From: Hydrogenophaga crocea
Lineage (GTDB): Bacteria > Pseudomonadota > Gammaproteobacteria > Burkholderiales > Burkholderiaceae_C
Length of the DNA: 64,000 nucleotides
Reading direction: 5' to 3'
Assembly (NCBI RefSeq): GCF_011388215.1
Contig: NZ_CP049989.1
Span: forward strand, 62,001-126,000
The number at the start of each line of letters is the position of its first letter. Position 1 is the first letter of the stretch. The notes beneath the pieces are model-generated. The model worked only from the letters and a program-made list of their open reading frames with translations. It was not told the origin of the DNA and ran no database searches. Position numbers and translations under genes: made by a program. This document shows, piece after piece, positions 17,039-27,130 of this stretch.

Positions 17039-18831
17039 GCGACCGCCTGTTCCTGGGTGAAGGACCGGTAGAGGAAGCGGGCCCAGCCGCGGTGGTTGCC
17101 CACGGTGTGGGCGGCGCCGGGATGCAGCCACTGGTGGATGGGCACGGCAAAGCCGGTCTTGGGCCGTTCGAGCACCGGCGCCGGCAGCTGCGGCGCCACC
17201 GCCCGCGCCACCGCGCGCTTTTCGCGCGTGGCCGACAGGCCGGGCAGCTCGCGCCATTGCCGCAGCAGCGTGCCGTCCACGAACGGCACGCGGATCTCGA
17301 GCGAATGCGCCATGCCGGCCCAGTCGGCGTCGCGCAGCAACTGGTGGCGCATGTACCACTGCATCTCGAGTGCCGAGAGCGCCAGCCGCGGCGAGCGAAG
17401 ACCACGGGTACTCGCCTGCAGGCGGGCCAGCGTGTCGAGTTCGGCCAGACCTTGCGCGGCGAGCTCCGGGTCCATCAAGGCTGGAATCTCCCAGGGCATG
17501 AACAGCGCACGCCGCAGCAAATAGGCGCCACCGATCGAGCCGCCGTACTCCACCAGGCCGGCGTACTTCGCCGAGGGCAGCAGCCCTGGCATCCGGCTCA
17601 TGGCGTGGCGGATGCCCAGTCCCAGGTGAGGCACCCGGGCCAGCGGCTGTATTCGCCGCTGCAAGGTCGGCACCTGGCTGAAACTCGGGTAGGAGCCGAA
17701 CAATTCGTCGCCGCCAATGCCCGATAAAGCCACCTTTAGGCCTTGTGCAGCGGCCGACTTGGCCACGAACCAGGTGTTGATGCCATCGACGGTGGGCTGG
17801 TCCATCGCGTGCATCAGGGCTTCGCGGTCCTTTGCAAAGTCAGACGCATTGAAGCGGTGCAGGTGGTGTTTTGCGCCGAGCTGGCTGGCCACTTCCGCCG
17901 CCAGCGCGGCCTCGTCCTGGCGGGTGCCCGCGTACTCGTCGAAACCGAGGGTGACGGTGTGCAGGGCCCGGTGCCTGGCGGCGCAAGCCGCGATCATGGT
18001 GGAGTCCAGTCCGGCCGACAGGAATACGCCGACCGGCACATCGGCCACCATGTGCGCGGCCACGCTGTCGTCCACCGCGCGGGCGATGTCGTTCAACGGT
18101 TCTGCGAGCGGATCGCGCCGGGCCTCTTGCGCGCACAGCAGGCCATGAAGTGGGCTGTCGAAGGGCACCGCGCCGCCGGCTTTGCCGTCGCGCACCTGCA
18201 TCCAGTGCCCTGCAGGCAGGGCCCGGATACCCTTGTAAAGCGTCCAGGGGTCCGGCACCGATCCCCACAGCAGGAAACCCGCGTGGCCAGCAGGCTCCGG
18301 TCGACGGTCGACGTCCGCTTCCAGCAACGACTTGACTTGTGAGGCGAAGCGCAGCGTCGCGCCATCGTCGGCGACGTACAGCGGCTTGACGCCGAACGCG
18401 TCACGCGCCAGAAACAGCGCGCGGCTGGCCGCGTCCCAGATGGCGAAGGCGAACATGCCGCGCAGGCGGCCGAGCATGGCCGGGCCGTCGCGCGACCACA
18501 GCTTGAGCAGCACCTCCGTGTCGGACGCGGTGCGCATGGCCACGCCGCTGCGCACCAGGTCTTCGCGCAGCGCCGCGTGGTTGTAGATCTCGCCGTTGAA
18601 AACGATCTGGTTGCCGTTGCGTTCGTCGCGCATCGGTTGGGCGCCGCTGTCGTCGGTGGCGATGATGGCAAGGCGCCGGTGCGCCAGCGCAACCCGCCCA
18701 TCGCTTGAACACCACAGGCCTGCGCCGTCGGGTCCTCGCGCTCGCATGCGCTCCCGCATGCGCATGAGCTCGTCCAGGTTCACAGGAGAGGCGTCCGGGT
18801 GGTAGGCCAGCGTGCCGGCGATTCCGCACAT
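17035..18831 (-). CDS. asnB: Asparagine synthase-like glutamine amidotransferase
   Basis: 598 residues. The N-terminal class II glutaminase domain begins MCGIAGTLAY with the nucleophile Cys2. The synthetase domain has the ATP PP-loop FLSAGLDSTMIAA and ends RVPFVDGTLLRQW, then KTGFAVPIHQWL. The family makes asparagine, or amidates sugar acids in polysaccharide loci (WbpS-like). Embedding between EPS glycosyltransferases favours amidation of a uronic acid in the repeat unit, which is inference. By eye its third codon positions look slightly AT-richer than in neighbours, as in the next glycosyltransferase, hinting at separate origin. Confidence 0.87.
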   Translation of the reverse strand: MCGIAGTLAYHPDASPVNLDELMRMRERMRARGPDGAGLWCSSDGRVALAHRRLAIIATDDSGAQPMRDERNGNQIVFNGEIYNHAALREDLVRSGVAMRTASDTEVLLKLWSRDGPAMLGRLRGMFAFAIWDAASRALFLARDAFGVKPLYVADDGATLRFASQVKSLLEADVDRRPEPAGHAGFLLWGSVPDPWTLYKGIRALPAGHWMQVRDGKAGGAVPFDSPLHGLLCAQEARRDPLAEPLNDIARAVDDSVAAHMVADVPVGVFLSAGLDSTMIAACAARHRALHTVTLGFDEYAGTRQDEAALAAEVASQLGAKHHLHRFNASDFAKDREALMHAMDQPTVDGINTWFVAKSAAAQGLKVALSGIGGDELFGSYPSFSQVPTLQRRIQPLARVPHLGLGIRHAMSRMPGLLPSAKYAGLVEYGGSIGGAYLLRRALFMPWEIPALMDPELAAQGLAELDTLARLQASTRGLRSPRLALSALEMQWYMRHQLLRDADWAGMAHSLEIRVPFVDGTLLRQWRELPGLSATREKRAVARAVAPQLPAPVLERPKTGFAVPIHQWLHPGAAHTVGNHRGWARFLYRSFTQEQAVA

Positions 18832-18834
18832 GGG

Positions 18835-20037
18835 TCAGCGTCTTTCGGGTGTCGGCATGGCGGCGGCAGGCGTGGCGGTATCGCTCAGCAAGCGCGCGTA
18901 AATGCGGAGGTATTGATCGATGGCTTTGGAGGCCTCGAAGCGGCGCGACCAGGCCACGCAGGCGGCGGCCCGGCGGCGCCGCTCACCGGCGGGCACGTCC
19001 AGCAGCGCCTGGAGCACCTGCGCGCCATGGGCTGCCCAGGCGTCAATGTCGTCGCTGGCATTCAGCAAGGGCAGGTAGCGCGATTCGGGTCCCCCGATCT
19101 CGTTCATGGGGGCGTCGTCGGTGGTGATCACCGGGCAACCGCAGGCCTGCGCCTCGATGATCGGCCAGCCGAAGCCTTCTGCCAGGCTCGGAAACAGCAG
19201 CGCCTGAGCCAGCGAATAGGCCGCCTGCAGCGCGGTGTTGTCGAGGTTGTAGAGAAACCGAACCTGGGCCGTCGGGGGAAGCGCATGGACAGCCTGTCGA
19301 ATAGCCGGGCTTTGAGGCACCCCCACCAACCACAGCGGCAGTGGCTGCGAATGGCGGAGGACGTGCTGTGCATAAAGGCGCAACACCCCCTGCACGTTCT
19401 TGTACCAGCTCCCACCGCTGACGTGCAGCAACATCCCGGGACCCGGCACGGGGTGGCCCGCGGCCTCGAGGATGCCTGTCGCGGCCTCGGCCGTCATCGG
19501 TTCATAGGGGTGATTCATACCGTTGTGAACCACCTCGCAAGTGGTGGCCTGCAAGCGACTCAACCGCAGCAAGTCTTCCCGGGTCCGTTGGGAGATGCAG
19601 ATGAAGTGCCTCGCGTGCTGATAGCCGTGGCGAATGAAGCGCTGATAGAGCCGGCCAGTAAAGCGTGTGGGGTTCTGCGGAATCTCGCCGAGGGCGCTGC
19701 GAAGCGCGAGCAGATCGTGCACGTGGACGACATGCGGACGGTCCTGCAGGCGCGGCGCCCAGGGGCCCTGCGCCTGATCGGTGAGCACGAAAAGGGTGTC
19801 TGCGGGCTCTCGCGCCACAGCCCCTCTCAACCACCAGGCGAACAACAGGTACTGATCGACGTAACCGGCCCATTTGCTCAAGGCGCCACGCTGTATCCAT
19901 GCACGCAGCCGGGCGGGCGGCGCCCACACCTGCACCTCGTGACCGCGCGCTTCATACGCCGATCGCAACATGCCTGCAAAGCGCGGCATGCTCTGCGAAT
20001 CCATGAACGCCGGGTGGGCCAACAGCACGATGCGCAC
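18835..20037 (-). CDS. Glycosyltransferase family 4
   Basis: 400 residues of a GT-B enzyme. The start MRIVLLAHPAFMDSQSMPRF is followed by HVVHVHDLLALRSALG and ICISQRTREDLLR, and by the C-terminal signature LFPSLAEGFGWPIIEAQACG with its paired glutamates. These features match mannosyl- or rhamnosyl-transferase-like EPS enzymes, but the sugar cannot be stated. It lies 3 bases from both asnB and the polymerase-like gene. Codon choice resembles asnB more than the rest of the cluster. Confidence 0.85.
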   Translation of the reverse strand: MRIVLLAHPAFMDSQSMPRFAGMLRSAYEARGHEVQVWAPPARLRAWIQRGALSKWAGYVDQYLLFAWWLRGAVAREPADTLFVLTDQAQGPWAPRLQDRPHVVHVHDLLALRSALGEIPQNPTRFTGRLYQRFIRHGYQHARHFICISQRTREDLLRLSRLQATTCEVVHNGMNHPYEPMTAEAATGILEAAGHPVPGPGMLLHVSGGSWYKNVQGVLRLYAQHVLRHSQPLPLWLVGVPQSPAIRQAVHALPPTAQVRFLYNLDNTALQAAYSLAQALLFPSLAEGFGWPIIEAQACGCPVITTDDAPMNEIGGPESRYLPLLNASDDIDAWAAHGAQVLQALLDVPAGERRRRAAACVAWSRRFEASKAIDQYLRIYARLLSDTATPAAAMPTPERR

Positions 20038-20040
20038 GGC

Positions 20041-21666
20041 TCAGGCCCTCCCGGGCTGGAGCCCGCGCGCGGGTTCGGCGGGCAGGGCGTCGACCGAGGG
20101 CCGCGAGCCACCGAACAGCGCGCCCAGCGCCCGCGCCACACCGGCCACCAGCAGGAACAGCACGATGTTCTGCGGCAGGTTGCGCACGGTGCCGATGAGC
20201 CAGGCGTGCAGTGAGTCGTTGCTCAAGCCGTTCTGGAACAGCTTCCAGACCAGCAGCATGCCCACGGCCGACAACATCACCTGGCCCCGGCGGTGCCGGA
20301 AGGCCAGCAGGTCCATCGCCGCAAAGGCCAGCAGGCAGCCCGCGAAATACATCGCCAGAAAGGCCGGCCCGGCCACGCCGAGGCCTTGCGCGAGCATGGA
20401 GCCGGTGCGCCGGCTGCCCAGCGCGGCGCCCTGGCTCAGATGGCTCAGGTAGTCGCCGATAGAGAACTCGAGCGCCTTCTTGTCGATGTCGATGCCCAGG
20501 CGGCGGATCACCGGGTCGGGCAGCGCCACCCAGAACATGTCGAGCGTGGTTTCAGTGAGCAACTGCCGGTCGCTTTGCGTGAGCGTGCTCGCGAAGTACA
20601 GGGCGTTGTCGTGAAACTTGGTTTCGACCAGGCGCGCCAGCAGGGGGTTGTCGAAGTAGTGCTCGTCGTACTTGCGCAAGGTGTCGGCGCGCTGCTCCTC
20701 GCGCACGTTGGCGAGCTCCTCGGGGCGCGTCCAGTAGTGAAAGGTGTTCTGCACCATCTGCACCGCCGACACGCTGCCGCGCGCCTTGCGCGCCACCACC
20801 ATGGCCGTGGCGAGATCGCTGAGCGGAATCGACAGCGCGGCCAGCACCAGGCCGGCCACGGCCACCTGCAGCACGCGCTTGCCCGACACGGGTTGCGCGC
20901 TGCGCATCACGCCGAGCAGCACGAACAGGCCGACCGTCACGAAGCCCGACAGCATCACCTGGCGCGCGTTGGCGGCCAGGCCCAGCAGCACCACCAGGCC
21001 GGCAAAGAACAACAGGCCCAGCCACTGCTGGCGCCAGCGGCTGTAGGCCTCGCCGAACTGCAGCATGTACATGGGAATCAGGAACGGCGCCCAGGCCAGG
21101 AACGACAGGCCCTGCATCACCTTGCCGAAGGTGCTCTCGCGGCCTGCGCCCAGCAGAAAGGCCAGCAGGCCCACATAGCCCGTGAACCACAACACACCGG
21201 TGCTGGGCGTGGCATACAAGCCCAGGCCGCGCAGCCATTGGCGCGGCAGCGATTCGCCGTGCGCCCCGGACGGGCTGAGCACCCAGCGGTAGCCCGTGTG
21301 CGCGAGCATGGCCAGCAGCTGGAAACCGGCCAGCATGCCGAAGGTTTCCAGCGGCAGCCGCAGGTTGCCGGCCAGCGAGGTGCCGTACGCGGTCTGGCCC
21401 AGCAGCGCGCCCAGCTGGGTGGTCACGCAAAAGCCGAACAGCGCGAAGGTGGACAGCGGGTGGGTCTGCAGGGCCGGTGTCCACAGCAGGTAGAGCAGCA
21501 CCGCCATCGACGAGGCGAAGGCGATGCAGGCCGAGGCGATGTTGTCCGCTGCGGGGTCGATCAGCAGCTGGCCCGCCAGCGCCCCCAGCGAGAGCGCCAT
21601 CAGCAGGTACAGCACGAACCGGCCGGTGCTCGGGGCGGCAGATCGACGGACCGGGGGCGTGTTCAT
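20041..21666 (-). CDS. Wzy-like polysaccharide polymerase candidate
   Basis: 541 residues, with about ten or more membrane segments and a large hydrophilic loop in the C-terminal half (from ARKARGSVSAVQMVQN through HYFDNPLLARLVETKF to IGDYLSHLSQG). Such a topology is typical of Wzy/O-antigen polymerases, which join repeat units in the periplasm. No other candidate polymerase lies in the cluster, and the gene sits directly before the flippase. Wzy proteins are poorly conserved, so the call depends on topology and context. Confidence 0.65.
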   Translation of the reverse strand: MNTPPVRRSAAPSTGRFVLYLLMALSLGALAGQLLIDPAADNIASACIAFASSMAVLLYLLWTPALQTHPLSTFALFGFCVTTQLGALLGQTAYGTSLAGNLRLPLETFGMLAGFQLLAMLAHTGYRWVLSPSGAHGESLPRQWLRGLGLYATPSTGVLWFTGYVGLLAFLLGAGRESTFGKVMQGLSFLAWAPFLIPMYMLQFGEAYSRWRQQWLGLLFFAGLVVLLGLAANARQVMLSGFVTVGLFVLLGVMRSAQPVSGKRVLQVAVAGLVLAALSIPLSDLATAMVVARKARGSVSAVQMVQNTFHYWTRPEELANVREEQRADTLRKYDEHYFDNPLLARLVETKFHDNALYFASTLTQSDRQLLTETTLDMFWVALPDPVIRRLGIDIDKKALEFSIGDYLSHLSQGAALGSRRTGSMLAQGLGVAGPAFLAMYFAGCLLAFAAMDLLAFRHRRGQVMLSAVGMLLVWKLFQNGLSNDSLHAWLIGTVRNLPQNIVLFLLVAGVARALGALFGGSRPSVDALPAEPARGLQPGRA

Positions 21667-21688
21667 GGGGGCGCGGGGTGGATGGGGG

Positions 21689-23221
21689 TCAGCGTCGGCT
21701 GGCCAGCGGCAGAAAGCGTTGGGCGCGCTGGCGCAACCACGTGCGCTGGTCTTCGGGCAGCCGGCTCAGGAAGGCGGCCATCAGCGCGCCCGTGCCCAGC
21801 AACACCCCGCTGCAGACCGCGGGGCCCCACGGCGGCACCCAGGCGATCGCCAACATGGCGGCCACGCACACGGCGGCCTGCAGCAGCGCGAACCGGAACA
21901 GGCCCTGCGGCCACACCAGGCCTTGCTGCGCCATCCAGCGGCGCGCCCGCACCAGCATCGTGACGGCGCTCGCGGTTTCCGCCGCCAGCAGCACGGCGGC
22001 CACGCCGCCCATGCCCAGCCGCCCGTCGAGCCAGACGATGCCCGCGACGGTAAAGCCCGCGAGTGACGCGGCGGTGACGAACTGCACCCGCAGCAGGTTG
22101 TTGCCGACCACGATGGACTCGGCTGGGCGCGCCAGTGCAAACACCAGCATGGCCGCGGAGAAGAGGGCGAACACCGGCGCGTCGAAGGGCAGCTTGCCCT
22201 GGGTCCAGGCCTCGAACAAGGCCGGCCCGAGCGCCTGCAGCAGCACCAGCAGCGGGCCGAGCATGAACACCACCAGCAGCCAGATGAAGGCGAAGGTGCT
22301 GTCGATCGCGCCCTGACGGCGATCGCGCAGAAAGCCCATGAACTCCGGAAACAAGGGGTCGATCACGGTGGCCACGCCCTGCAAGGCCAGGTTGCTCGCG
22401 GTACGCAGCGTGGTGAACACCACCGCGGGCGCGGCGCCCAGCGTGGCGCTCACCAGGACGCGTGTGCCTTGCTGGCGCACCAGGCCGAGCAGGCAGGTCA
22501 AGCCGAGACCGAACGAGGCCAGCAGGTTGCGCCAGCCCAGCCGCCACGAAGGCAGGCCCAGCCGCACCCGGTGGGCGCGCGCGATGCCCCACAGGTCGGC
22601 GAGGTACAGCAGGTGCAGCGCCAGCGTGAGCAGGCCCAGTGCGATCGACAGTTGCAGCAGGCCCGCGCCCCGGTGCAGCAGCCCGGCGGTGGCCACGGCG
22701 TTGGCCAGTGCGATGCCCACGCCCCACCAGGCGGCGCGCGGAAAACGGCCGAAGGCGCTCGCGACCCGCCCGTACAGCCCACTGATGCAGACCGAGAGGT
22801 AGGTGGTTCCGCAGTGCACCAGCAGCGCCGTGGTGGCTTCTGCGGTCAGCCGCGGCGGAAGCAGGCCATCGAGGTCGAACAGGCGCGCGGCCTGGCCGCT
22901 CAACGCCAGCGCGCCGAGCAGCAGCCATTCCGCCAGCCCCAGCGCCAGGCTGAAGGGCAGGGCGGCCGACAGCAGCGACGAGATCGCGCGGGCATCGCGT
23001 TGCGGCACGCGCAGGATCTCGTTGCCCACGTAGGTGTGGTGGGCGTAGCTGAAGATGCCCACGAAGCTGCCCACCGACACGATCACCAGCCAGCACCCGT
23101 ACTGCTCGACAGGCCAGTGCGTGAGGAACACCGGCACCAGCCCCACCTGGGTGACCACCATCACGCCGATGCGCGCCCATGCCGCCAGGCTTCCCGACAA
23201 CACACGTGCGGCGGTTCCCAT
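21689..23221 (-). CDS. Wzx-like polysaccharide flippase (MOP superfamily)
   Basis: 510 residues with about twelve to fourteen hydrophobic segments spread through the whole protein, starting MGTAARVLSGSLAAWARIGV. The arrangement fits the oligosaccharide flippases that move lipid-linked repeat units across the inner membrane. It lies between the polymerase-like gene and the CgeB-like glycosyltransferase. The open frame runs on to 24052, but that upstream part is a shadow of the neighbouring gene, and the ATG at 23221 begins the first membrane segment. Confidence 0.78.
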   Translation of the reverse strand: MGTAARVLSGSLAAWARIGVMVVTQVGLVPVFLTHWPVEQYGCWLVIVSVGSFVGIFSYAHHTYVGNEILRVPQRDARAISSLLSAALPFSLALGLAEWLLLGALALSGQAARLFDLDGLLPPRLTAEATTALLVHCGTTYLSVCISGLYGRVASAFGRFPRAAWWGVGIALANAVATAGLLHRGAGLLQLSIALGLLTLALHLLYLADLWGIARAHRVRLGLPSWRLGWRNLLASFGLGLTCLLGLVRQQGTRVLVSATLGAAPAVVFTTLRTASNLALQGVATVIDPLFPEFMGFLRDRRQGAIDSTFAFIWLLVVFMLGPLLVLLQALGPALFEAWTQGKLPFDAPVFALFSAAMLVFALARPAESIVVGNNLLRVQFVTAASLAGFTVAGIVWLDGRLGMGGVAAVLLAAETASAVTMLVRARRWMAQQGLVWPQGLFRFALLQAAVCVAAMLAIAWVPPWGPAVCSGVLLGTGALMAAFLSRLPEDQRTWLRQRAQRFLPLASRR

Positions 23222-23229
23222 GGCGCTGC

Positions 23230-24306
23230 TCAGGCGTGCTCGCTGTGCATCGCCGCCTCGATCACCGTGGCCGGCCCTTCGTCGAGCGCGGCGCGCAGGA
23301 TGCGCTGCATCACGCGCTCGTTGTGGTGTCCGTCGCGCTGGTAGCGCCGCTGCCCGGCCTGCGCAAGGCGATCGCGCCGCGGCTCGTCGGCCAGCAGGGC
23401 CGCGCAGACCTCGGCGCATTCCTTTGCGTCGCGCCAGAACACGGCCTCTTCGCCCTCGCGGTACAGCCGCTCGTGCTCGTCGGTGCGCTCGGCGCACAGC
23501 AGGCCGCCGAGCGCGGGAATTTCCAGCGAGCGCGTGGTGTGGCGGTCGCGGTTGTCGTGCGAGAGCAGGCCCAGGTTCACGCGCGCGCACTGGATGGCGC
23601 GCGCGTAGTCGTCGCCGCCGATGGCGCCGCCCGCCCAATGCGCCTGCAGGCGTTTCCACTCGGGCGCCTTGTGCCAGTTCGGGCCGCGGATGGTCAGCGG
23701 CACGCCGCGTTCGATGAGTTCGAGCAGGAAGGGACCGCGGTCGGGAAACCAGGAGCCGAGGAACAGCACGTCGCTGCCCCATGCGATCCGGTCGAGCGCC
23801 GACACGGCGCGCGGTGCGTGGCTGACTTCGTCGGCGCTGCGGAACACGCGCATGCAGCGGCGTGCACCCAGGCGTCGCAGCTCGGGCAGGTTCTCTTCGC
23901 GCACCACCACGAGCAGGTCGTAGTCGGGCACGGCCTGCCGGTAGGCGGCGAAGCGCGCGCCGTCGCGTGGCCCTGTGGGGTCGTCGATGTTGTAGTTGAC
24001 GATGCGTCGGGCGTGCCGGCGCAGCCGCGCCACCACCTGCGGCGTGACCCACTCGCCGCCGTCCACGTGGCAGACGTCGAAGCGACGCTGCCCCAGCACG
24101 CGCTGCAGGCCGCTGTCGATGCGGCGGCCGAACCAGTGGCCGCCCACGTGCCAGGTCCAGCGGTCGACCCAGGGGCTGGCGGGCAGCAGCTCGCGCAGGT
24201 CGAGGTGCTCGACGCTCGCGCCCAGCCGTCGCAAGGCGCGTGCGCGGTCCAGGCAGGTGCCGCTGCGCGGGCCGAGGTAGAGCACGCTGCAGCCGGCCGG
24301 ATTCAT
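23230..24306 (-). CDS. CgeB-like glycosyltransferase
   Basis: 358 residues. The N-terminal domain has SVLYLGPRSGTCLDRARALR and VCHVDGGEWVTPQVV. The C-terminal domain has VLFLGSWFPDRGPFLLELI and YARAIQCARVNLGLLSHDN, then TTRSLEIPALGGLLCAERT and EHERLYREGEEAVFW, the order seen in the CgeB/YkvP family of GT-B proteins. Its role is probably to add one sugar of the repeat unit. It overlaps the fcl gene by 4 bases. Confidence 0.8.
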   Translation of the reverse strand: MNPAGCSVLYLGPRSGTCLDRARALRRLGASVEHLDLRELLPASPWVDRWTWHVGGHWFGRRIDSGLQRVLGQRRFDVCHVDGGEWVTPQVVARLRRHARRIVNYNIDDPTGPRDGARFAAYRQAVPDYDLLVVVREENLPELRRLGARRCMRVFRSADEVSHAPRAVSALDRIAWGSDVLFLGSWFPDRGPFLLELIERGVPLTIRGPNWHKAPEWKRLQAHWAGGAIGGDDYARAIQCARVNLGLLSHDNRDRHTTRSLEIPALGGLLCAERTDEHERLYREGEEAVFWRDAKECAEVCAALLADEPRRDRLAQAGQRRYQRDGHHNERVMQRILRAALDEGPATVIEAAMHSEHA

Positions 24307-25289
24307 GCCGCAGCCTTGTCGAGGAACACCTCGCGGTACACCGCGCGCAGCCCGTCTTCCAGCCGGCGCTGCGGGCGAAAGCCCAGGGCCGTGAGGCGGC
24401 TCACGTTCATGAGCTTGCGCGGCGTGCCGTCGGGCTTGCTGCGGTCGAACTCGATCGCGCCTTCGTAGCCGACCACGCGCGCCAGGGTTTGCGCGAGCTC
24501 GCGCACGGTGAGGTCTTCGCCCACGCCGATGTTGATCAGCGGCGGCTCGAAGCGGCCGGTGGCGGCCTCGTCGCTGCCCAGCAGGCTGTCGAAGCCCGCG
24601 TCGTCCAGGCGCATCAGGTGCAGGCAGGCGGCGGCCATGTCGTCGCTGTGCATGAACTCGCGCCGCGGCGTGCCGCTGCCCCACACGCTCACGCTCGGCG
24701 CGCCGTTCACGCGGGCCTCGTGGAACTTGCGCATGAGCGCGGGAATGACGTGGCTGCTCTGCAGGTCGAAGTTGTCGCCGGGCCCGTAGAGGTTGGTGGG
24801 CATGGCCGCCAGAAAGCGCGTGCCGTGCTGGCGGTTGTAGCTCCAGCACATCTCGATGCCGGCGATCTTGGCGAGGGCGTAGGCGCGGTTGGTGGGTTCG
24901 AGCGGGCCGCCGAGCAGGTGAACCTCCTGCAGCGGCTGCGGCGCCAGGCGCGGGTAGATGCAGCTCGAGCCGAGGAACAGCAGCCGCTGCACGCCGTGCC
25001 GCCAGGCCTGGTGGATGGCGTTGGTCTGGATCAGCAGGTTGTCGCGGATGAAGTCGGCCGGTTGCTCGCGGTTGGCGAGGATGCCGCCCACGCGCGCCGC
25101 CGCCAGGAAGACGTAGGCCGGGCGTTCGCTGGCGAAGAAGCGTTCGGTGGCCGCGGCGTCGGTGAGGTCGAGCTCGGCGTGCGTGCGCAGGATCAGCCGC
25201 CGGTGGCCGCTGGCGCGCAGGGCCCGCACGATGGCCGAGCCGACCAGGCCGCGGTGGCCCGCGACGTAGATGGGGGCGTCGAGGTCCAC
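24303..25289 (-). CDS. fcl: GDP-L-fucose synthase
   Basis: 328 residues of the short-chain dehydrogenase superfamily. The NADP-binding motif YVAGHRGLVGSAIVRAL is at the N-terminus and the catalytic Tyr/Lys pair is in NRAYALAKIAG; GSSCIYPRLAPQPL and MPTNLYGPGDNFD are family signatures. The enzyme epimerises and reduces GDP-4-keto-6-deoxymannose to GDP-L-fucose. It follows gmd by 4 bases, so the complete route from GDP-mannose is present and the EPS probably contains L-fucose. Confidence 0.95.
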   Translation of the reverse strand: MDLDAPIYVAGHRGLVGSAIVRALRASGHRRLILRTHAELDLTDAAATERFFASERPAYVFLAAARVGGILANREQPADFIRDNLLIQTNAIHQAWRHGVQRLLFLGSSCIYPRLAPQPLQEVHLLGGPLEPTNRAYALAKIAGIEMCWSYNRQHGTRFLAAMPTNLYGPGDNFDLQSSHVIPALMRKFHEARVNGAPSVSVWGSGTPRREFMHSDDMAAACLHLMRLDDAGFDSLLGSDEAATGRFEPPLINIGVGEDLTVRELAQTLARVVGYEGAIEFDRSKPDGTPRKLMNVSRLTALGFRPQRRLEDGLRAVYREVFLDKAAA

Positions 25290-25293
25290 GGCC

Positions 25294-26412
25294 TCACTCC
25301 TGGTACTCGTAGGCCGGAAACCCCGCGAGCTTGACCATCGCGTCGCGGCGCGCGATCTGGTAGTCGGTGAGCACCATTTCGCGCACCAGCTCGGGCAGGC
25401 CCACGCGCGGCGCCCAGCCGAGCTTTTCCTTGGCGCGGCTGGGGTCGCCCAGCAGCGTCTCGACCTCGGTGGGGCGGAAGTAGCGCGGGTCCACGCGCAC
25501 GATCACGTCGCCTTCGCTGACCTTGAGGTCGCTGCGGCTGGTCGATGCCACCACGCCGGCTTCGTCGATGCCCTCGCCCACCCAGGTGAGCGCGATGCCC
25601 AGCTCGGCCGCGGCCATTTCCACGAACTGGCGCACGCTGTGCTGCACGCCGGTGGCGATCACGAAGTCCTCGGGCCGGTCCTGCTGCAGCATGAGCCACT
25701 GCATCTCGACGTAGTCGCGCGCGTGGCCCCAGTCGCGCAGCGCGCTCAGGTTGCCCAGGTACAGGCAGTCCTGCAGGCCCAGCGCGATGCGCGACAGCGC
25801 GCGCGTGATCTTGCGCGTGACGAAGGTCTCGCCGCGGCGCGGGCTCTCGTGGTTGAACAGGATGCCGTTGCAGGCATACATGCCGTAGGCCTCGCGGTAG
25901 TTCACCGTGATCCAGTAGGCGAACAGCTTGGCCACCGCGTAGGGGCTGCGCGGGTAGAACGGCGTGGTTTCGCGCTGCGGCACTTCCTGCACCTGGCCGT
26001 AGAGCTCGCTGGTGCTGGCCTGGTAGAAGCGGCAGGTTTTTTCGAGGCCGTGCTGGCGGATGGCTTCGAGCAGGCGCAACGTGCCCATGGCATCGGTGTC
26101 GGCCGTGTACTCGGGCGTTTCGAAGCTCACCGCCACGTGGCTCATCGCGCCGAGGTTGTAGACCTCGTCGGGCCGCACCTGGCCCACGATGCGCGCGAGG
26201 TTGCTGCTGTCGGTGAGGTCGCCGTAGTGCAGCACCAGGCGGCGGTCTGCCTCGTGCGGGTCCTGGTAGAGGTGGTCGATGCGGTCGGTGTTGAACGACG
26301 AGGCGCGCCGCTTGATGCCGTGCACGCGGTAACCCTTGGCCAGCAGCAGCTCGGCGAGGTAAGCGCCGTCCTGGCCGGTGATGCCGGTGATGAGTGCGGT
26401 TTTGGGGGTCAT
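25294..26412 (-). CDS. gmd: GDP-mannose 4,6-dehydratase
   Basis: 372 residues. The Rossmann motif [19 protein letters not shown], the segment [18 protein letters not shown], and the catalytic [10 protein letters not shown] are diagnostic. It converts GDP-D-mannose to GDP-4-keto-6-deoxy-D-mannose, the substrate of Fcl. The start codon overlaps the stop of epsI by 4 bases, tying sugar supply directly to the exosortase genes. Confidence 0.96.
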   Translation of the reverse strand: MTPKTALITGITGQDGAYLAELLLAKGYRVHGIKRRASSFNTDRIDHLYQDPHEADRRLVLHYGDLTDSSNLARIVGQVRPDEVYNLGAMSHVAVSFETPEYTADTDAMGTLRLLEAIRQHGLEKTCRFYQASTSELYGQVQEVPQRETTPFYPRSPYAVAKLFAYWITVNYREAYGMYACNGILFNHESPRRGETFVTRKITRALSRIALGLQDCLYLGNLSALRDWGHARDYVEMQWLMLQQDRPEDFVIATGVQHSVRQFVEMAAAELGIALTWVGEGIDEAGVVASTSRSDLKVSEGDVIVRVDPRYFRPTEVETLLGDPSRAKEKLGWAPRVGLPELVREMVLTDYQIARRDAMVKLAGFPAYEYQE

Positions 26413-27128
26413 GGTGCGTTCGTTGGGTGGAGCGCGAGGCGCGTTGCGGTGTCGAGTCCGGCGAAGCGGCCGCGCAGGGCCGGGTCGATGGCGGCGACCA
26501 TGGCCGCCGCGAAGGCGGCCTGCACCGCGTGGCCGCGGCGGTGGTCGCGGTCGATCGATGACACGCGCACCAGCATGCCGTCGGGGATGCGCCGCTCGAG
26601 CAGGCCGTAGCGCATCTCGGTGAGCTTCTTGTCGAAGCCGCCTGCGGTGATGTGGTCGCCCACGACGGTCCAGTAGGTCACGGGCTCGAAGCGCTGGCCC
26701 AGGTGGGTGCGCATGCGGCGCGCGGTGATGGTCTGGTCGGCGAGCGCGAGCGGGAAGGTCTCGATGTGTTCGAGCTTGAAGCCCTGGGCCGGATAGCAGA
26801 CCTCGGGCAGGTGCAATTGCAGGTTGTCGGTCTGCGCCTTGCCGTAGGCGATGGACAGCATGATGCGGTAGCCGTCGGCGTGCGCGTAGGTGCGCGTGAG
26901 CACCTGGGTGTAGATGGCGTCGATCGTGCGCTGCAGCTCGGGGTCGACGATCTGCACCGGCACGTCGCCGAGCTCGCGCCAGTCGGCGAAACGCGGCGGC
27001 ACCATGGCCTTGAGGTCGATGGGAGCGCGCACGTCGGCCAGGCTGCCTTCGGGGCGCAGCGCCTGCGCCAGCGCGGCGCCGCCGGCCATGAGGCCGCCGA
27101 GAAGCAGGTGTCGGCGCGGGATCGTCAT
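26409..27128 (-). CDS. epsI: Exosortase-B-associated protein EpsI
   Basis: 239 residues with a short N-terminal signal or anchor starting [20 protein letters not shown], which resembles a twin-arginine or Sec leader. Family features include [20 protein letters not shown] and [12 protein letters not shown]. EpsI proteins (DUF3485) occur as companions or C-terminal extensions of exosortases; their biochemical role is unknown. It lies 2 bases after xrtB and overlaps gmd by 4 bases, and the missing fusion to the exosortase is the usual B-type arrangement. Confidence 0.9.
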   Translation of the reverse strand: MTIPRRHLLLGGLMAGGAALAQALRPEGSLADVRAPIDLKAMVPPRFADWRELGDVPVQIVDPELQRTIDAIYTQVLTRTYAHADGYRIMLSIAYGKAQTDNLQLHLPEVCYPAQGFKLEHIETFPLALADQTITARRMRTHLGQRFEPVTYWTVVGDHITAGGFDKKLTEMRYGLLERRIPDGMLVRVSSIDRDHRRGHAVQAAFAAAMVAAIDPALRGRFAGLDTATRLALHPTNAP

Positions 27129-27130
27129 GG

